From assembly GCA_934371135.1 (NCBI GenBank), contig CAKRNO010000002.1, forward strand, positions 1 to 64,000: a stretch of 64,000 bases of DNA, given 5' to 3'. Source of the DNA: an uncultured Eubacteriales bacterium. GTDB lineage: Bacteria; Bacillota; Clostridia; Oscillospirales; CAG-272. The stretch's first letter is position 1; each line of letters starts with the position of its first letter. This document shows, piece by piece, positions 56,055 through 64,000 of the stretch. Both the position numbers and the translations under genes were made by a program. The notes under the pieces were generated by a model that had not been told where the DNA came from, made no database searches, and worked only from the letters and a program-made list of their open reading frames with translations.

Positions 56055-57089
56055 ATGCAAAAGAAAATGAGTCGTAAAGCCAAGATCATCACGGCGGTCG
56101 TCGCCGTTCTCGTCCTTATCCCTCTGCTGTTGCTGCTCGGCGTGCGCGCCTATGTGCGTATGCCGCACCTCGGGTACTACCGCGCGTCGGACCGCGCCTT
56201 CAGGATCCCCGGGCTCGGCGACGGCTTCATCCCGCAGGGGCTGGATTATGACAGCGCCCGCGGCACCTACCTCGTCACCGGGTATGACAAGGAGGGCGAT
56301 CCCTCTCCGCTCTACCTCGTCGGCAGTGACGGCAAACTGCAGAAAACGCTGTACTACGCCCTCCCGGACGGTACGCCCTATAAGGGGCACGCCGGCGGCA
56401 TCGCCGTGACCGGCGATTTTGTCTACCTCGCCGGCGGCGAGGATGCGAAGGTACACGTCTTTGCCCGCGCCGACCTGGAGACCACGCAGGACGGCGGCAC
56501 CCTGACCGCGGTCGGCGCCCTCTCCTGCTACCTTGAAAATGATGAAAACGACCACCTGGGTCCGGCTTTCCTGCAGGTGCGGGACAACCATCTCGTCGTC
56601 GGCGAGTTCTATCGCCCCGGCAACTATGAAACACCCGAGAACCATTACGTCACCTGCCCGTCCGGCGCGACCCAGCGCGCGCTCGCGCTCTGCTACCCGC
56701 TCGACACCGCGTCGTCCATCGGGGTAGCCACCGTACCGACCGCTGCCCTCTCCCTCCCCGACCTCGCGCAGGGTATCGCTTTCTCCGAGGGGCGGGTCTA
56801 TGTCACGGGCTCCTGGGCGCTGGCGCACTCCTCCCTCTCCGTCTATGATACGGACAAGATCCAGCGGACGCAGGACGTCACCGTCCTCGGCGTGACGCTC
56901 CCGTGCTACGCCCTCGACGATACCGCGCTCGTCACGCGCGCGTCCCTGCCCCCGATGGCAGAGGAGCCGCTCATCCTGGACGGGAAGATCTACGTCATGA
57001 ACGAATCCGCCTGCAACCGCTACTACTTCGGCAAGTTCACAGGCGGCGCCCACTGCTACGCGACCCCGCTCACCTTCTTTGAAAAATAA
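56055..57089 (+). CDS. Membrane-anchored extracytoplasmic protein, beta-propeller-like
   Basis: A 344-aa protein with a basic N-terminus and one hydrophobic helix (about residues 10-30) acting as an uncleaved anchor or signal. The rest reads as propeller blades: GFIPQGLDYDSARGTYLVTGY, HAGGIAVTGDFVYLAGGEDAKVHVF, FLQVRDNHLVVGEFY, LAQGIAFSEGRVYVTGSW, EEPLILDGKIYVMNES. No catalytic motif is recognised. GGAGG is 8 bp before the ATG. The ABC ATPase gene follows by 32 bp, so it may serve the same process. Confidence 0.8.
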   Translation: MQKKMSRKAKIITAVVAVLVLIPLLLLLGVRAYVRMPHLGYYRASDRAFRIPGLGDGFIPQGLDYDSARGTYLVTGYDKEGDPSPLYLVGSDGKLQKTLYYALPDGTPYKGHAGGIAVTGDFVYLAGGEDAKVHVFARADLETTQDGGTLTAVGALSCYLENDENDHLGPAFLQVRDNHLVVGEFYRPGNYETPENHYVTCPSGATQRALALCYPLDTASSIGVATVPTAALSLPDLAQGIAFSEGRVYVTGSWALAHSSLSVYDTDKIQRTQDVTVLGVTLPCYALDDTALVTRASLPPMAEEPLILDGKIYVMNESACNRYYFGKFTGGAHCYATPLTFFEK

Positions 57090-57121
57090 ATCGTAATCAT
57101 TTCAATATACAGGAGACAGCC

Positions 57122-57841
57122 ATGTTACGCATTGAACACTACACCAAACGCTTCGGCGAGAAGGTCGCCGTCGACGACCTCACGCTCCACATCGCCCCCG
57201 GCGAGATCTACGGCTTTATCGGGCACAACGGTGCCGGTAAGACGACGACCCTCAAGGCGTGCGCAGGGATCCTCGCCCCGGACGCCGGTGAGATCTACAT
57301 CAACGGGATCTCCATCCGTGAGAACCCCCTCGCCGTGAAGAAGATCATTGCCTACCTGCCGGACAACCCGGAGCTCTACCCCTTCCTCACCGGGATCAAA
57401 TACCTGAACTTCATCGCCGACGTCTTCGCGATCCCTGCGGACGTGCGGAGCGCCCGGATCGCAGAGCTCTCGGAGAAATTCCAGCTCACCGACGCCCTCG
57501 CCCAGCAGGTCTCCGGCTATTCACACGGTATGAAGCAGCGGCTCGCGCTCATTGCGGCGTTCCTGCATGAGCCCCGGCTCATCCTCATGGACGAGCCGTT
57601 CGTCGGGCTCGACCCGCAGGCGTCCCACCTGCTCAAGGGAATGATGCGCGAGCACTGCGAACGCGGCGGCGCCATCTTCTTCTCCACCCACGTCCTGGAC
57701 GTGGCGGAGCGCCTGTGCGACAAGATCGCCATCATCAAGAACGGCAAGCTGCTCCGCGCCGGTACGACCGAGGAGGTCAAGGGCGACGAGAGCCTGGAGG
57801 ACGCCTTCCTCGAGCTTGTTGACGAAGACGCGCAGGCGTAA
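57122..57841 (+). CDS. ABC transporter ATP-binding protein
   Basis: A 239-aa ATPase with Walker A IGHNGAGKTTTLK, Q-loop YLPDNPELYPFLTG, signature VSGYSHGMKQRLAL (a YSHGMKQ variant frequent in exporters of the ABC-2 and lantibiotic-immunity type), Walker B LILMDEPFVGLD and the H-loop STHVLD. It should pair with the permease encoded 10 bp downstream. GGAG precedes the ATG. Confidence 0.95.
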   Translation: MLRIEHYTKRFGEKVAVDDLTLHIAPGEIYGFIGHNGAGKTTTLKACAGILAPDAGEIYINGISIRENPLAVKKIIAYLPDNPELYPFLTGIKYLNFIADVFAIPADVRSARIAELSEKFQLTDALAQQVSGYSHGMKQRLALIAAFLHEPRLILMDEPFVGLDPQASHLLKGMMREHCERGGAIFFSTHVLDVAERLCDKIAIIKNGKLLRAGTTEEVKGDESLEDAFLELVDEDAQA

Positions 57842-57851
57842 GGAGTACGCC

Positions 57852-59456
57852 ATGCTGAAAACACTGCTCAGACTCCAGCTCTCCGGGTTCCTCTCCTCCC
57901 TCGGCAACCGCCGGTCCAAAAAGGGCACGACAAAGCCACGCAGCCGCGGTTCCATGATCCTCGTCGGGATCCTGCTCGCTTACTGCGCCATCGTCTTCAT
58001 GGGGATGTCGGGGATGTTCTTCTACAGCCTCGGGAGCATCGTCGGCGGCACCGAAAACGCGTGGCTCTACTTTGCGACCCTCGCGACGCTTGTGTTCCTC
58101 GTCGATTTCATTTTCACCATCTTCACGGCAAAGAGCCAGCTCTTTGAAGCCAAGGACAATGAAGCGCTCCTCTCCCTGCCCATCCGCCCGCGCGATATCC
58201 TGCTCTCGCGGATGCTCATGATCGTGCTCACCGATTACCTCTTTGAGCTCATCATCGTCCTGCCGGCGGTCGTCGTGTGGTTCATCCTCGGTCACGCGAG
58301 CGTGACCGGCGTCATCGCCATCCTCCTCGGGGTCATCTGTATGCCGGGGCTGTCGCTCGCGCTGTCCAGCTTTGTCGGCTGGCTGCTCTACCTCGTCACC
58401 TCCCGCATGAAAAACCCCGCGATGGTCTCCACCGTCCTCGGTGCCGTCATTTTCGTCATTTACCTGTACGGCTGCATGAAGCTCGGCGCCGGCATTGAGA
58501 TCTCCGAGGAAATGACGGTGAAGCTCGCAGACGGCATGAGCGGCGCCCTGTTCTTCCCCTTCCGCGCCTTCGGGATTGCGGCAACGGGCGGCAATCTCGC
58601 GTACCTTCTCATCTACCTCGCCTTTATGCTGGTGCCTTTCACCGTTTTTGTGTGGATCCTCTCGGCGACCTTCCTCGCCGTCGCGACGAAACAGCATGGC
58701 GGCGCCAAGGCAGTGTACCGTGCAAAAGCCACCCGTGCGGGCTCGCAGTTTGCCGCACTCGTCAGAAACGAATTCCGCCGCATCGGCGGCAGCTCCGCCT
58801 ATATGCTCAACGGCGGGATGGGGATGCTCATGACGCTCCTCATCGCCATCGGCATCTTCTTCGTCCCGCTGGATGAGATCATTGCCGAGGGCATCTCTGC
58901 CGATCTCATCGCGGCGATCGCCGCAGGGATCCTCACGTTCCTCGCCTCCATGACCCTGTTCTCCGCCTCCGCCGTGTCGATGGAGGGGCAGAATATCTAC
59001 ATTCTCCAGTCGCTCCCCCTCCCCGGTCACACCGTCCTCAAGGCGAAGCTCGTCCCGCACATGATTCTCTCGGCGCCGCTGACCCTCATCGCGTCCGTGA
59101 CCTGTGCGATTGCCATCCGCCCCGCAGTCGCCACCGTCATCGCCCTGCTCATCGTACCGCAGATTTACAATGTGGCAATCGTGCTCATCGGGCTCATGAT
59201 GAACATCGCTATGCCGCGCTTTGACTTCTCGGACGAGACGCAGGTACTCAAGCAGTCGGGCGCCGTCGGCTTCACCATGCTCATCGGATCGGTCGGCAGC
59301 ATCATGGCGATGGCACCCGGCATCGCCGGCGGCATCCTGCTCGGCAACGCCGCCGTCGGTATGGCTTTCGCCGCCGTCATCCCGCTCGCCGTCTCCATCG
59401 TGCTCTACGTCCACCTCTCGAAAAACGGGGACCGCATCTTCCAGGAGCTCGGCTGA
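57852..59456 (+). CDS. ABC transporter permease, large ABC-2-like
   Basis: A 534-aa membrane protein with about twelve hydrophobic segments and the cytosolic stretch KSQLFEAKDNEALLSLPIRPRDILLSRML, the pattern of the Bacillota permease group with EcsB/YhaP-like topology. A charged N-terminal 35 residues precede the first helix. Together with the ATPase it forms an exporter of unknown substrate. AGGAG lies 7 bp before the ATG at 57852. Confidence 0.88.
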   Translation: MLKTLLRLQLSGFLSSLGNRRSKKGTTKPRSRGSMILVGILLAYCAIVFMGMSGMFFYSLGSIVGGTENAWLYFATLATLVFLVDFIFTIFTAKSQLFEAKDNEALLSLPIRPRDILLSRMLMIVLTDYLFELIIVLPAVVVWFILGHASVTGVIAILLGVICMPGLSLALSSFVGWLLYLVTSRMKNPAMVSTVLGAVIFVIYLYGCMKLGAGIEISEEMTVKLADGMSGALFFPFRAFGIAATGGNLAYLLIYLAFMLVPFTVFVWILSATFLAVATKQHGGAKAVYRAKATRAGSQFAALVRNEFRRIGGSSAYMLNGGMGMLMTLLIAIGIFFVPLDEIIAEGISADLIAAIAAGILTFLASMTLFSASAVSMEGQNIYILQSLPLPGHTVLKAKLVPHMILSAPLTLIASVTCAIAIRPAVATVIALLIVPQIYNVAIVLIGLMMNIAMPRFDFSDETQVLKQSGAVGFTMLIGSVGSIMAMAPGIAGGILLGNAAVGMAFAAVIPLAVSIVLYVHLSKNGDRIFQELG

Positions 59457-59558
59457 CCGCCACCGCACATGAAACCTTACAATACAACCTCCTGCCGTCC
59501 GGCGCCGCCCGCTGTGCTTTCTGTCACCGGGGCTGCGGCGCCGTTCGCTCGGCAAACG

Positions 59559-59600
59559 AAATTCCCGTCGGGTCGACCCGACGGGAATTTTTATTTTTTC
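59559..59600 (+). terminator. Strong terminator of the ABC operon
   Basis: A perfect 32-bp palindrome (arms 59559-59574 and 59575-59590) followed by TTATTTTTT. Confidence 0.92.
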
Positions 59601-59725
59601 GTATGTAAGCATGGCGTCTGCCTGCGGTCGTCTCATCCTGTTTGTGGCGCACACCCGGCAGACGTGGGCAGGCGCTCCGGGTAAATGGGGCAACCCATCC
59701 GGCAGGACGGGAGCACCCCCGCCTG

Positions 59726-60898
59726 TTACAGCGCGAGCTTCTGGTCGCCGTCCTTGACCCAGCCGATGCGGCGAAAGAGGAGATCCAGCCCGACGGAGAC
59801 CACGACGGGTACGACGAAGCACAGGAGCACGAGCCCCGACCAGAAAAGCGCGTCATGCTTCTCTGCCTGCTGGAACAGCCCGATGGGGCCGACGAGCCCG
59901 CAGGTACCCATCCCGGCAGAAAGCCCGACGCAGCGGAGCTTGAAGACCGTCGTGGAGAGCGCACCGGAGACGGCGGAGGCAACGGTCGGCGCGATCCAGA
60001 TGCGCGGATTTTTACAGATGTTCCCCATCTGGAGCATGGAGGTACCGAGCCCCTGGGCGACGAGCCCGCCCCAGCGGTTCTCACGGAAGGAGGCGGCGGC
60101 GAAACCGACCATCTGGCAGCAGCAGCCGACGCAGGCGGCACCCGCGGCGAGATACAGGCTCTCGGGGTGGGAGGAGCCGGCGATCATGTCTGCGGCGAAG
60201 ATGGAGGCACAGATGGCGGCGGAGGAGATGGGCAGCGTGAGGATCACCCCGACGATGACGGCGACGATCGCCCCCATGAGCAGCGGCACAAACGCCGTCG
60301 CCAGCCCGATGAACTCCATCACCCAGTACATGACAAAGGCGACGAGCGGGCAGATGAGGAAAGAGGCGAGGAACCCGGAGAGCAGGACGGCGAGCGGGGT
60401 CACGAGGATATCCACCTTGGTCTCCTTGGACACCATCTTACCGATCTCGGTCGCGATGATGACGACGAAGAACACGCCGGCAGGACCGGCGGCAAACTTC
60501 ATCGCCCCGAGATACGGTACCCCGGCGAAACGCGCCGCATCGGACGCGAGCCCAGGGAAACAATAATCATTTGAGAGAGCGCCCACGACGGTCGCGGCAA
60601 AAATGACGAGCGGACTACCCTTCAGGTTGTACGCAATCGCTGCGCCGAGCGCCATCCCCGTCGCCTGCTTGGCAAAGCGGCTGATGACGTGGAGAAAATC
60701 GGTCGTGGAGGCACTGCCGAAGATGAGGTTACCGAGCGTCCCCAGAATGGAGCTCATGAGCAGGGTCGCAAACAGGGCGAGCGCCATGGAGCCCATTGCA
60801 TCGATGAAATACCGCTTCGGCGATATTTCGATTTGTTTTCGTTTCAGAAACGCGCGGAAGCCGCGCTCGGGCATTGCTCCGGTCGTCTGTTCTTCCAT
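59726..60898 (-). CDS. PTS IIC-like membrane transporter (PTS_EIIC_2 family)
   Basis: A 390-aa membrane protein with about ten helices. After a 25-residue cytosolic start (RAFLKRKQIEISPKRYFIDA) come AMGSMALALFATLLMSSILG, the long loop block GSPLVIFAATVVGALSNDY, and later SSAAICASIFA and GGLVAQGLGTSMLQMGNI, which match the PF13303 group annotated PTS sugar transporter subunit IIC. No IIA or IIB gene is nearby, and the family may not be a true PTS permease. GGAGAGG precedes the ATG. Confidence 0.85.
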   Translation of the reverse strand: MEEQTTGAMPERGFRAFLKRKQIEISPKRYFIDAMGSMALALFATLLMSSILGTLGNLIFGSASTTDFLHVISRFAKQATGMALGAAIAYNLKGSPLVIFAATVVGALSNDYCFPGLASDAARFAGVPYLGAMKFAAGPAGVFFVVIIATEIGKMVSKETKVDILVTPLAVLLSGFLASFLICPLVAFVMYWVMEFIGLATAFVPLLMGAIVAVIVGVILTLPISSAAICASIFAADMIAGSSHPESLYLAAGAACVGCCCQMVGFAAASFRENRWGGLVAQGLGTSMLQMGNICKNPRIWIAPTVASAVSGALSTTVFKLRCVGLSAGMGTCGLVGPIGLFQQAEKHDALFWSGLVLLCFVVPVVVSVGLDLLFRRIGWVKDGDQKLAL

Positions 60899-60943
60899 GG
60901 AACCTCTCCTTCTTCATTTTCAAATAAAACGGATATTGTATGT

Positions 60944-60972
60944 ATTATAGCCGTTTTGGCATGGTGTGTCAA
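60944..60972 (-). promoter_or_regulatory. Promoter of the PTS IIC-like gene
   Basis: Minus strand TTGACA (60967-60972) and TATAAT (60944-60949), 17-bp spacer: a perfect sigma-A promoter. Confidence 0.9.
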
Positions 60973-61127
60973 GAAACCCGCGCTTTTTTGTGCAATCTGC
61001 ACATTTCCTCTATTGTTCGGATTTGGCAGGGCAAAACGACGGCGAGCGGGGCACACTAATGACAAAGAAATGTCAGAATGACGGGGTGGTGCCATTTTCC
61101 GAGGCTCCGCGCCGTATGGAGGAAAAA

Positions 61128-61859
61128 ATGAAACAGGCTCTGCACCGTTTTTTTGCCCTCGCGGCAACGCTCTGTCTGCTCGCGTCGCTGCCGATGCGGG
61201 CAGGCGCTACGGGGGTGTGTGCCGACGCGATGGAACGCCCCGTCTGGCGCGTCATGACGGACGAGAAGCTCATTGCCCTGACCTTTGACGACGGACCGCA
61301 CCCCTACAATACCGACGCGGTGCTCGCGGTCCTCGCAAAGTACGATATCAAGGCAACCTTCTTTGAAATCGGTCGCAACATCGAGCTCTATCCCGACGTC
61401 ACGCGGCGCGTGGTCGCCGACGGGCACGAGCTCGGCAACCACACCTATCATCACCCGCACCTCTCGCGCGTATCGGACGAGGCGCTCCTGGAGGAGCTCG
61501 CGACCTGCGGCAGTGCGGCAGAGGCGACCGTCGGCGCCCGACCCGTACTGTTCCGCCCACCGGAGGGCGCGCGCACTCCGGCGCGCTGTAAGCTCCTCGG
61601 CGACGCCGGCTACCGCCAGATCCTCTGGAGCGTGGACACCAACGACTGGCGCGGGCACAGCGCCGAGCAGATTGCGCACACGGTCCTGCGCGAGGTAAAG
61701 CCCGGGGACATCATCCTCATGCACGACTATGTGTCCCGCCGCTTTCAGGGCGCTGCCGCGCTCGAGACCATCATCCCCGCCCTGCAGAAGGAGGGCTACA
61801 GCTTCGTCACCGTCTCCGAGCTGCTCGGGCACGGTACTCCGATCGCCCCGAGCTGGTAA
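61128..61859 (+). CDS. Secreted polysaccharide deacetylase (NodB homology)
   Basis: A 243-aa protein with a signal peptide (MKQALHRFFALAATLCLLAS, cleavage probably after the Ala-rich AGA). The CE4 motifs appear in order: ALTFDDGPHP (catalytic Asp and metal Asp, about 51-59), GNHTYHHPHLS (metal His pair), LFRPPEGARTP, WSVDTNDWRGH, and DIILMHDYV. Such enzymes N-deacetylate peptidoglycan or another surface glycan; in spore formers PdaA-type members act in the cortex. GGAGG sits 5 bp before the ATG. Confidence 0.93.
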   Translation: MKQALHRFFALAATLCLLASLPMRAGATGVCADAMERPVWRVMTDEKLIALTFDDGPHPYNTDAVLAVLAKYDIKATFFEIGRNIELYPDVTRRVVADGHELGNHTYHHPHLSRVSDEALLEELATCGSAAEATVGARPVLFRPPEGARTPARCKLLGDAGYRQILWSVDTNDWRGHSAEQIAHTVLREVKPGDIILMHDYVSRRFQGAAALETIIPALQKEGYSFVTVSELLGHGTPIAPSW

Positions 61860-62043
61860 GGGGCAGATGCCGGAAGCGGCATACAACACATGCAAAAGGT
61901 CGTGTAAGGCGACGCAACGAAAGCACCCGTAACGGTGCATCGGACATTGTAAACAGCAACGTGTAAAGCAATACAAGCACGCGGCGCGCACGGCGGTCTC
62001 CGCCGTGCGCGCCATGTAGCAACAGACGCCGTTCCGCCGCGTT

Positions 62044-62274
62044 TTACGGCTCCACGGTGACGTCCATTGTCACCGCGTGGTCATAACATTCGTAGGTGAA
62101 CGTCATGCTCTCCCCGCCCGCCGCGGCGAGCTTTTCTTTCAGCTCTCCCACCGTATGGGCATTGGGGCAGAAACGGGCGATGTCCTCCTCGCTCTCAAGG
62201 ACAATGGTGTCCCCGACGTGAAAATCCTTTCCGCACTTCCCCTCGCGGTGGGTCACGGTCATTTTTGCTTTCAT
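62044..62274 (-). CDS. Small TIGR04076-like protein
   Basis: A 76-aa protein MKAKMTVTHREGKCGKDFHV..., with KCGKDFHVGDTIVLES, RFCPNAHTVGELKEKLAA and a closing beta strand YECYDHAVTMDVTVEP. The CG...GD...CP layout resembles TIGR04076 proteins, of unknown function. AGGAG is 11 bp before the ATG at 62274; long upstream extensions of the frame have no site. The 351-bp gap upstream holds only the serC promoter. Confidence 0.7.
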   Translation of the reverse strand: MKAKMTVTHREGKCGKDFHVGDTIVLESEEDIARFCPNAHTVGELKEKLAAAGGESMTFTYECYDHAVTMDVTVEP

Positions 62275-62558
62275 CTTTAATCTATCTCCTGCTTTCTCGG
62301 TCGGGTGGCTGCTGCCCGGGCCCGGGGGCACCGCCCGTATTACCCCCACTATATGCCCTTTCTCCACGTTTGTCAAGAGCAAACCGACGGGGCGACGACC
62401 GGGGCGAGCCGACAGGGCGGCAGGGGCGGCGACCGACCGACGGCAGAAGGTCGCCCGGGGGGCGCGACCTCCGCGCCGACGGACGGGCATATTCCACCGC
62501 GGGACATACAGAGACCGGCACCCGCCCTGTGCATTTTTGCCGAAAGTCGGCGCGGGGC

Positions 62559-62587
62559 TTGATTTCGGGGGGAAAGTCTGCTATGAT
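62559..62587 (+). promoter_or_regulatory. Promoter of serC
   Basis: TTGATT (62559-62564) and TATGAT (62582-62587), 17-bp spacer. The remainder of 62275-62558 is GC-rich with no gene or riboswitch that I can see. Confidence 0.65.
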
Positions 62588-62625
62588 AATGACTAGTCAA
62601 CAGCCTCTTGAGAAAGGGTGGCCGC

Positions 62626-63729
62626 ATGGCCGAATTGCGTATGGATAGAATATACAACTTCTCTGCCGGACCCTCCACCATTGCGGAAGAAGTGCTGAAA
62701 AAGGCACAGGAAAGCCTTCTGTGTTACGGAAACAGCGGTATGTCCATCATGGAGATGTCGCATCGCTCCGCCGACTTCGCGGCGGTGCGCGACGGGGCGG
62801 AAGCCGCGCTGCGCAAGCTCATGGATATTCCGGACAACTACAAGGTGCTCTTTATGCATGGCGGTGCCACGGCGCAGTTCGCCGCCGTCCCGCTCAATCT
62901 CATGACCAAAAACGGCAAGGCGGATTACGTCCTCTCCGGTCAGTTCTCGAAAAAAGCGAGCAATGAGGCGATGAAGTACGGCGATGTCGCCATCGCCGCA
63001 TCCTCCGCAGGCGCCAACTTCTCGTTCATCCCGGCGACGACGCGCGACTCCTTCCGCCCCGACGCCGACTATGTACATATCTGTTTCAACAACACCATCT
63101 TCGGTACCCGTTTCCCCTACATCCCCGACACGGGCGACATTCCGCTCGTCGCAGATATGTCCTCCTGCATCGCCTCCGAGCCGATCGACGTCTCCAAGTT
63201 CGGCGTCATCTATGCCGGGGCACAGAAGAACTTTGGGATTGCAGGGCTCGGCATCGTCATCGTCCGCGAGGATCTCATCGGGCATGAGCGGGATATCACC
63301 CCCGCCATCCTCTCCTACCGGCTCATGGCGGAGAACGACTCGATGTACAACACGCCCCCCTGCTGGGCGATCTACATGACCAAGCTGGTCTGCGACTGGC
63401 TCCTGGAGCTCGGCGGGCTGCCCGCCGTGAAGGAGCGCAACGATGCGAAAGCGTCGCTCCTCTATGATTACCTCGACCACCAGGATTTCTACATCGCACC
63501 GGTCGATCCCGCATCCCGCTCGATTATGAACGTGGTCTTCCGCACCGGGGACGGTGAGCTCGATCAGCTGTTCATCACCGAGGCGGCAAAGGCGGGGATG
63601 AAAGGGCTCAAGGGACACAAGGCGGTCGGCGGCATCCGTGCCTCGATCTACAACGCCATGCCCCATGCCGGCGTGGAAAAGCTCGTCGCCTTCATGAAGC
63701 AGTTTGCGCAGGATCACGCCATCCAGTAA
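62626..63729 (+). CDS. serC: Phosphoserine aminotransferase
   Basis: A 367-aa fold-type I PLP enzyme. It opens RIYNFSAGPSTIAEEVLKKA, then GNSGMSIMEMSHRSADF, FMHGGATAQFAAVPLNL, DMSSCIASEPIDVSKFGVIYAG and the PLP lysine in AGAQKNFGIAGLGIVIV (about residue 200). It converts 3-phosphohydroxypyruvate and glutamate to phosphoserine. AAAGGGTGG precedes ATG 62626; ATG 62641 is a second candidate closer to the usual family start. serA is not adjacent; the DUF1015 gene that often accompanies serC is at 9.4 kb instead. Confidence 0.95.
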   Translation: MAELRMDRIYNFSAGPSTIAEEVLKKAQESLLCYGNSGMSIMEMSHRSADFAAVRDGAEAALRKLMDIPDNYKVLFMHGGATAQFAAVPLNLMTKNGKADYVLSGQFSKKASNEAMKYGDVAIAASSAGANFSFIPATTRDSFRPDADYVHICFNNTIFGTRFPYIPDTGDIPLVADMSSCIASEPIDVSKFGVIYAGAQKNFGIAGLGIVIVREDLIGHERDITPAILSYRLMAENDSMYNTPPCWAIYMTKLVCDWLLELGGLPAVKERNDAKASLLYDYLDHQDFYIAPVDPASRSIMNVVFRTGDGELDQLFITEAAKAGMKGLKGHKAVGGIRASIYNAMPHAGVEKLVAFMKQFAQDHAIQ

Positions 63730-63744
63730 AGAACGGTCTTAAAA

Positions 63745-63782
63745 AGGCGGGAATTCCGGTTTTTCCGGTTTCCCGTCTTTCT
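63745..63782 (+). terminator. Terminator after serC
   Basis: GGCGGGAATTCCGG pairs with CCGGTTTCCCGTC around TTTTT, with small mismatches, then TTTCTTTTC. Confidence 0.7.
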
Positions 63783-63850
63783 TTTCACCGCAGAATATGC
63801 TAGAATAAACGTATGCCGCCCGCGCGGCACATCCCGATAAGGAGACACCT

Positions 63851-64000
63851 ATGGACATTATCAAAACCCTCGCACAGGAACTGAAGCTCAAACCCGACCA
63901 GGTCGAAAAGACCGTCGCCCTCATCGATGAGGGGAACACCATCCCTTTCATCGCCCGGTACCGTAAGGAGGTCACCGGCAGTCTCGACGACGTCACGCTC
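63851..64000 (+). CDS. tex: Tex family RNA-binding transcription accessory protein (3'-truncated by window edge)
   Basis: The first 50 residues are present: MDIIKTLAQELKLKPDQVEK, then TVALIDEGNTIPFIARYRKE and VTGSLDDVTL. The block NTIPFIARYRKE-TG-LD is the hallmark of the Tex N-terminal helical domain. The full protein should be about 720 aa with YqgF-like, HhH and S1 domains, beyond the window. AAGGAG lies 8 bp before the ATG, and a TAGAAT at 63801-63806 could be its -10 box. Confidence 0.93.
   Translation, partial: MDIIKTLAQELKLKPDQVEKTVALIDEGNTIPFIARYRKEVTGSLDDVTL

Overview
The window looks like chromosomal DNA of a GC-rich, low-redundancy Bacillota genome, most likely a gut-type Clostridia member (Oscillospirales-like). 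This is inferred from strong AGGAGG ribosome binding sites, TTGACA/TATAAT promoters with 17-bp spacing, U-tailed intrinsic terminators on nearly every unit, the rimP-nusA-ylxR-ylxQ-infB operon, type II pantothenate kinase, type III glutamine synthetase, a THF riboswitch in front of folT-folC, and stand-alone FeoA/FeoB. No rRNA, CRISPR array, transposase or integrase gene was seen. The species cannot be fixed from the sequence alone.

Layout. 1-17 kb: end of an alpha-galactosidase gene, a TetR regulator with a PlsC-type acyltransferase, an FAD oxidoreductase divergent from feoAB, a minus-strand block (TIGR01440 protein, L-serine dehydratase, DUF1015, a membrane protein, a CxxCxxCC protein), an unrecognised 406-aa protein, an AlkD-type repair protein with a DUF1653 partner, then a TPR glycosyltransferase beside a collagen-like surface protein. 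17.3-20.5 kb: tRNA-Ser(GCT) followed by a mosaic of long intergenic repeats that carry copies of the tRNA 3' end and its terminator. These flank a clearly AT-rich insert coding for a zincin-like lipoprotein. Two compact transcription units (promoter, structured RNA, terminator) without reading frames follow. 20.7-28.4 kb: a TIR-STAND-TPR protein with a methyltransferase, a membrane M48-type peptidase with a TPR-like tail, and three small cytosolic proteins. I read 17.3-26.8 kb as an accessory, probably defence-related, region next to a tRNA attachment site.

28.5-44 kb: a MutS-like ATPase, PcrA/UvrD helicase, the folate salvage operon (THF riboswitch, folT, folC, TRIC channel), an Asn/Gln-rich microprotein, coaW with a CBS protein, a Gfo/Idh/MocA oxidoreductase, and the transcription/translation operon rimP-nusA-rnpM-ylxQ-infB. 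44-64 kb: a DUF6062 protein with a YhaN-like SMC ATPase, a PfkB-fold protein with a degenerate active site overlapping miaA, galK, recA-recX, glnN, a polytopic membrane protein, a propeller-type membrane-anchored protein with an ABC exporter, a PTS IIC-like permease, a secreted polysaccharide deacetylase, a small TIGR04076-like protein, serC, and the start of tex.

Functional links: alpha-galactosidase and galK fit galactoside use; serC, L-serine dehydratase and DUF1015 fit serine metabolism; recA-recX, pcrA, the MutS-like ATPase, the AlkD-type protein and the SMC ATPase are genome maintenance. The most unusual part is the tRNA-Ser-linked island with two candidate RNAs directly upstream of the TIR-STAND gene.
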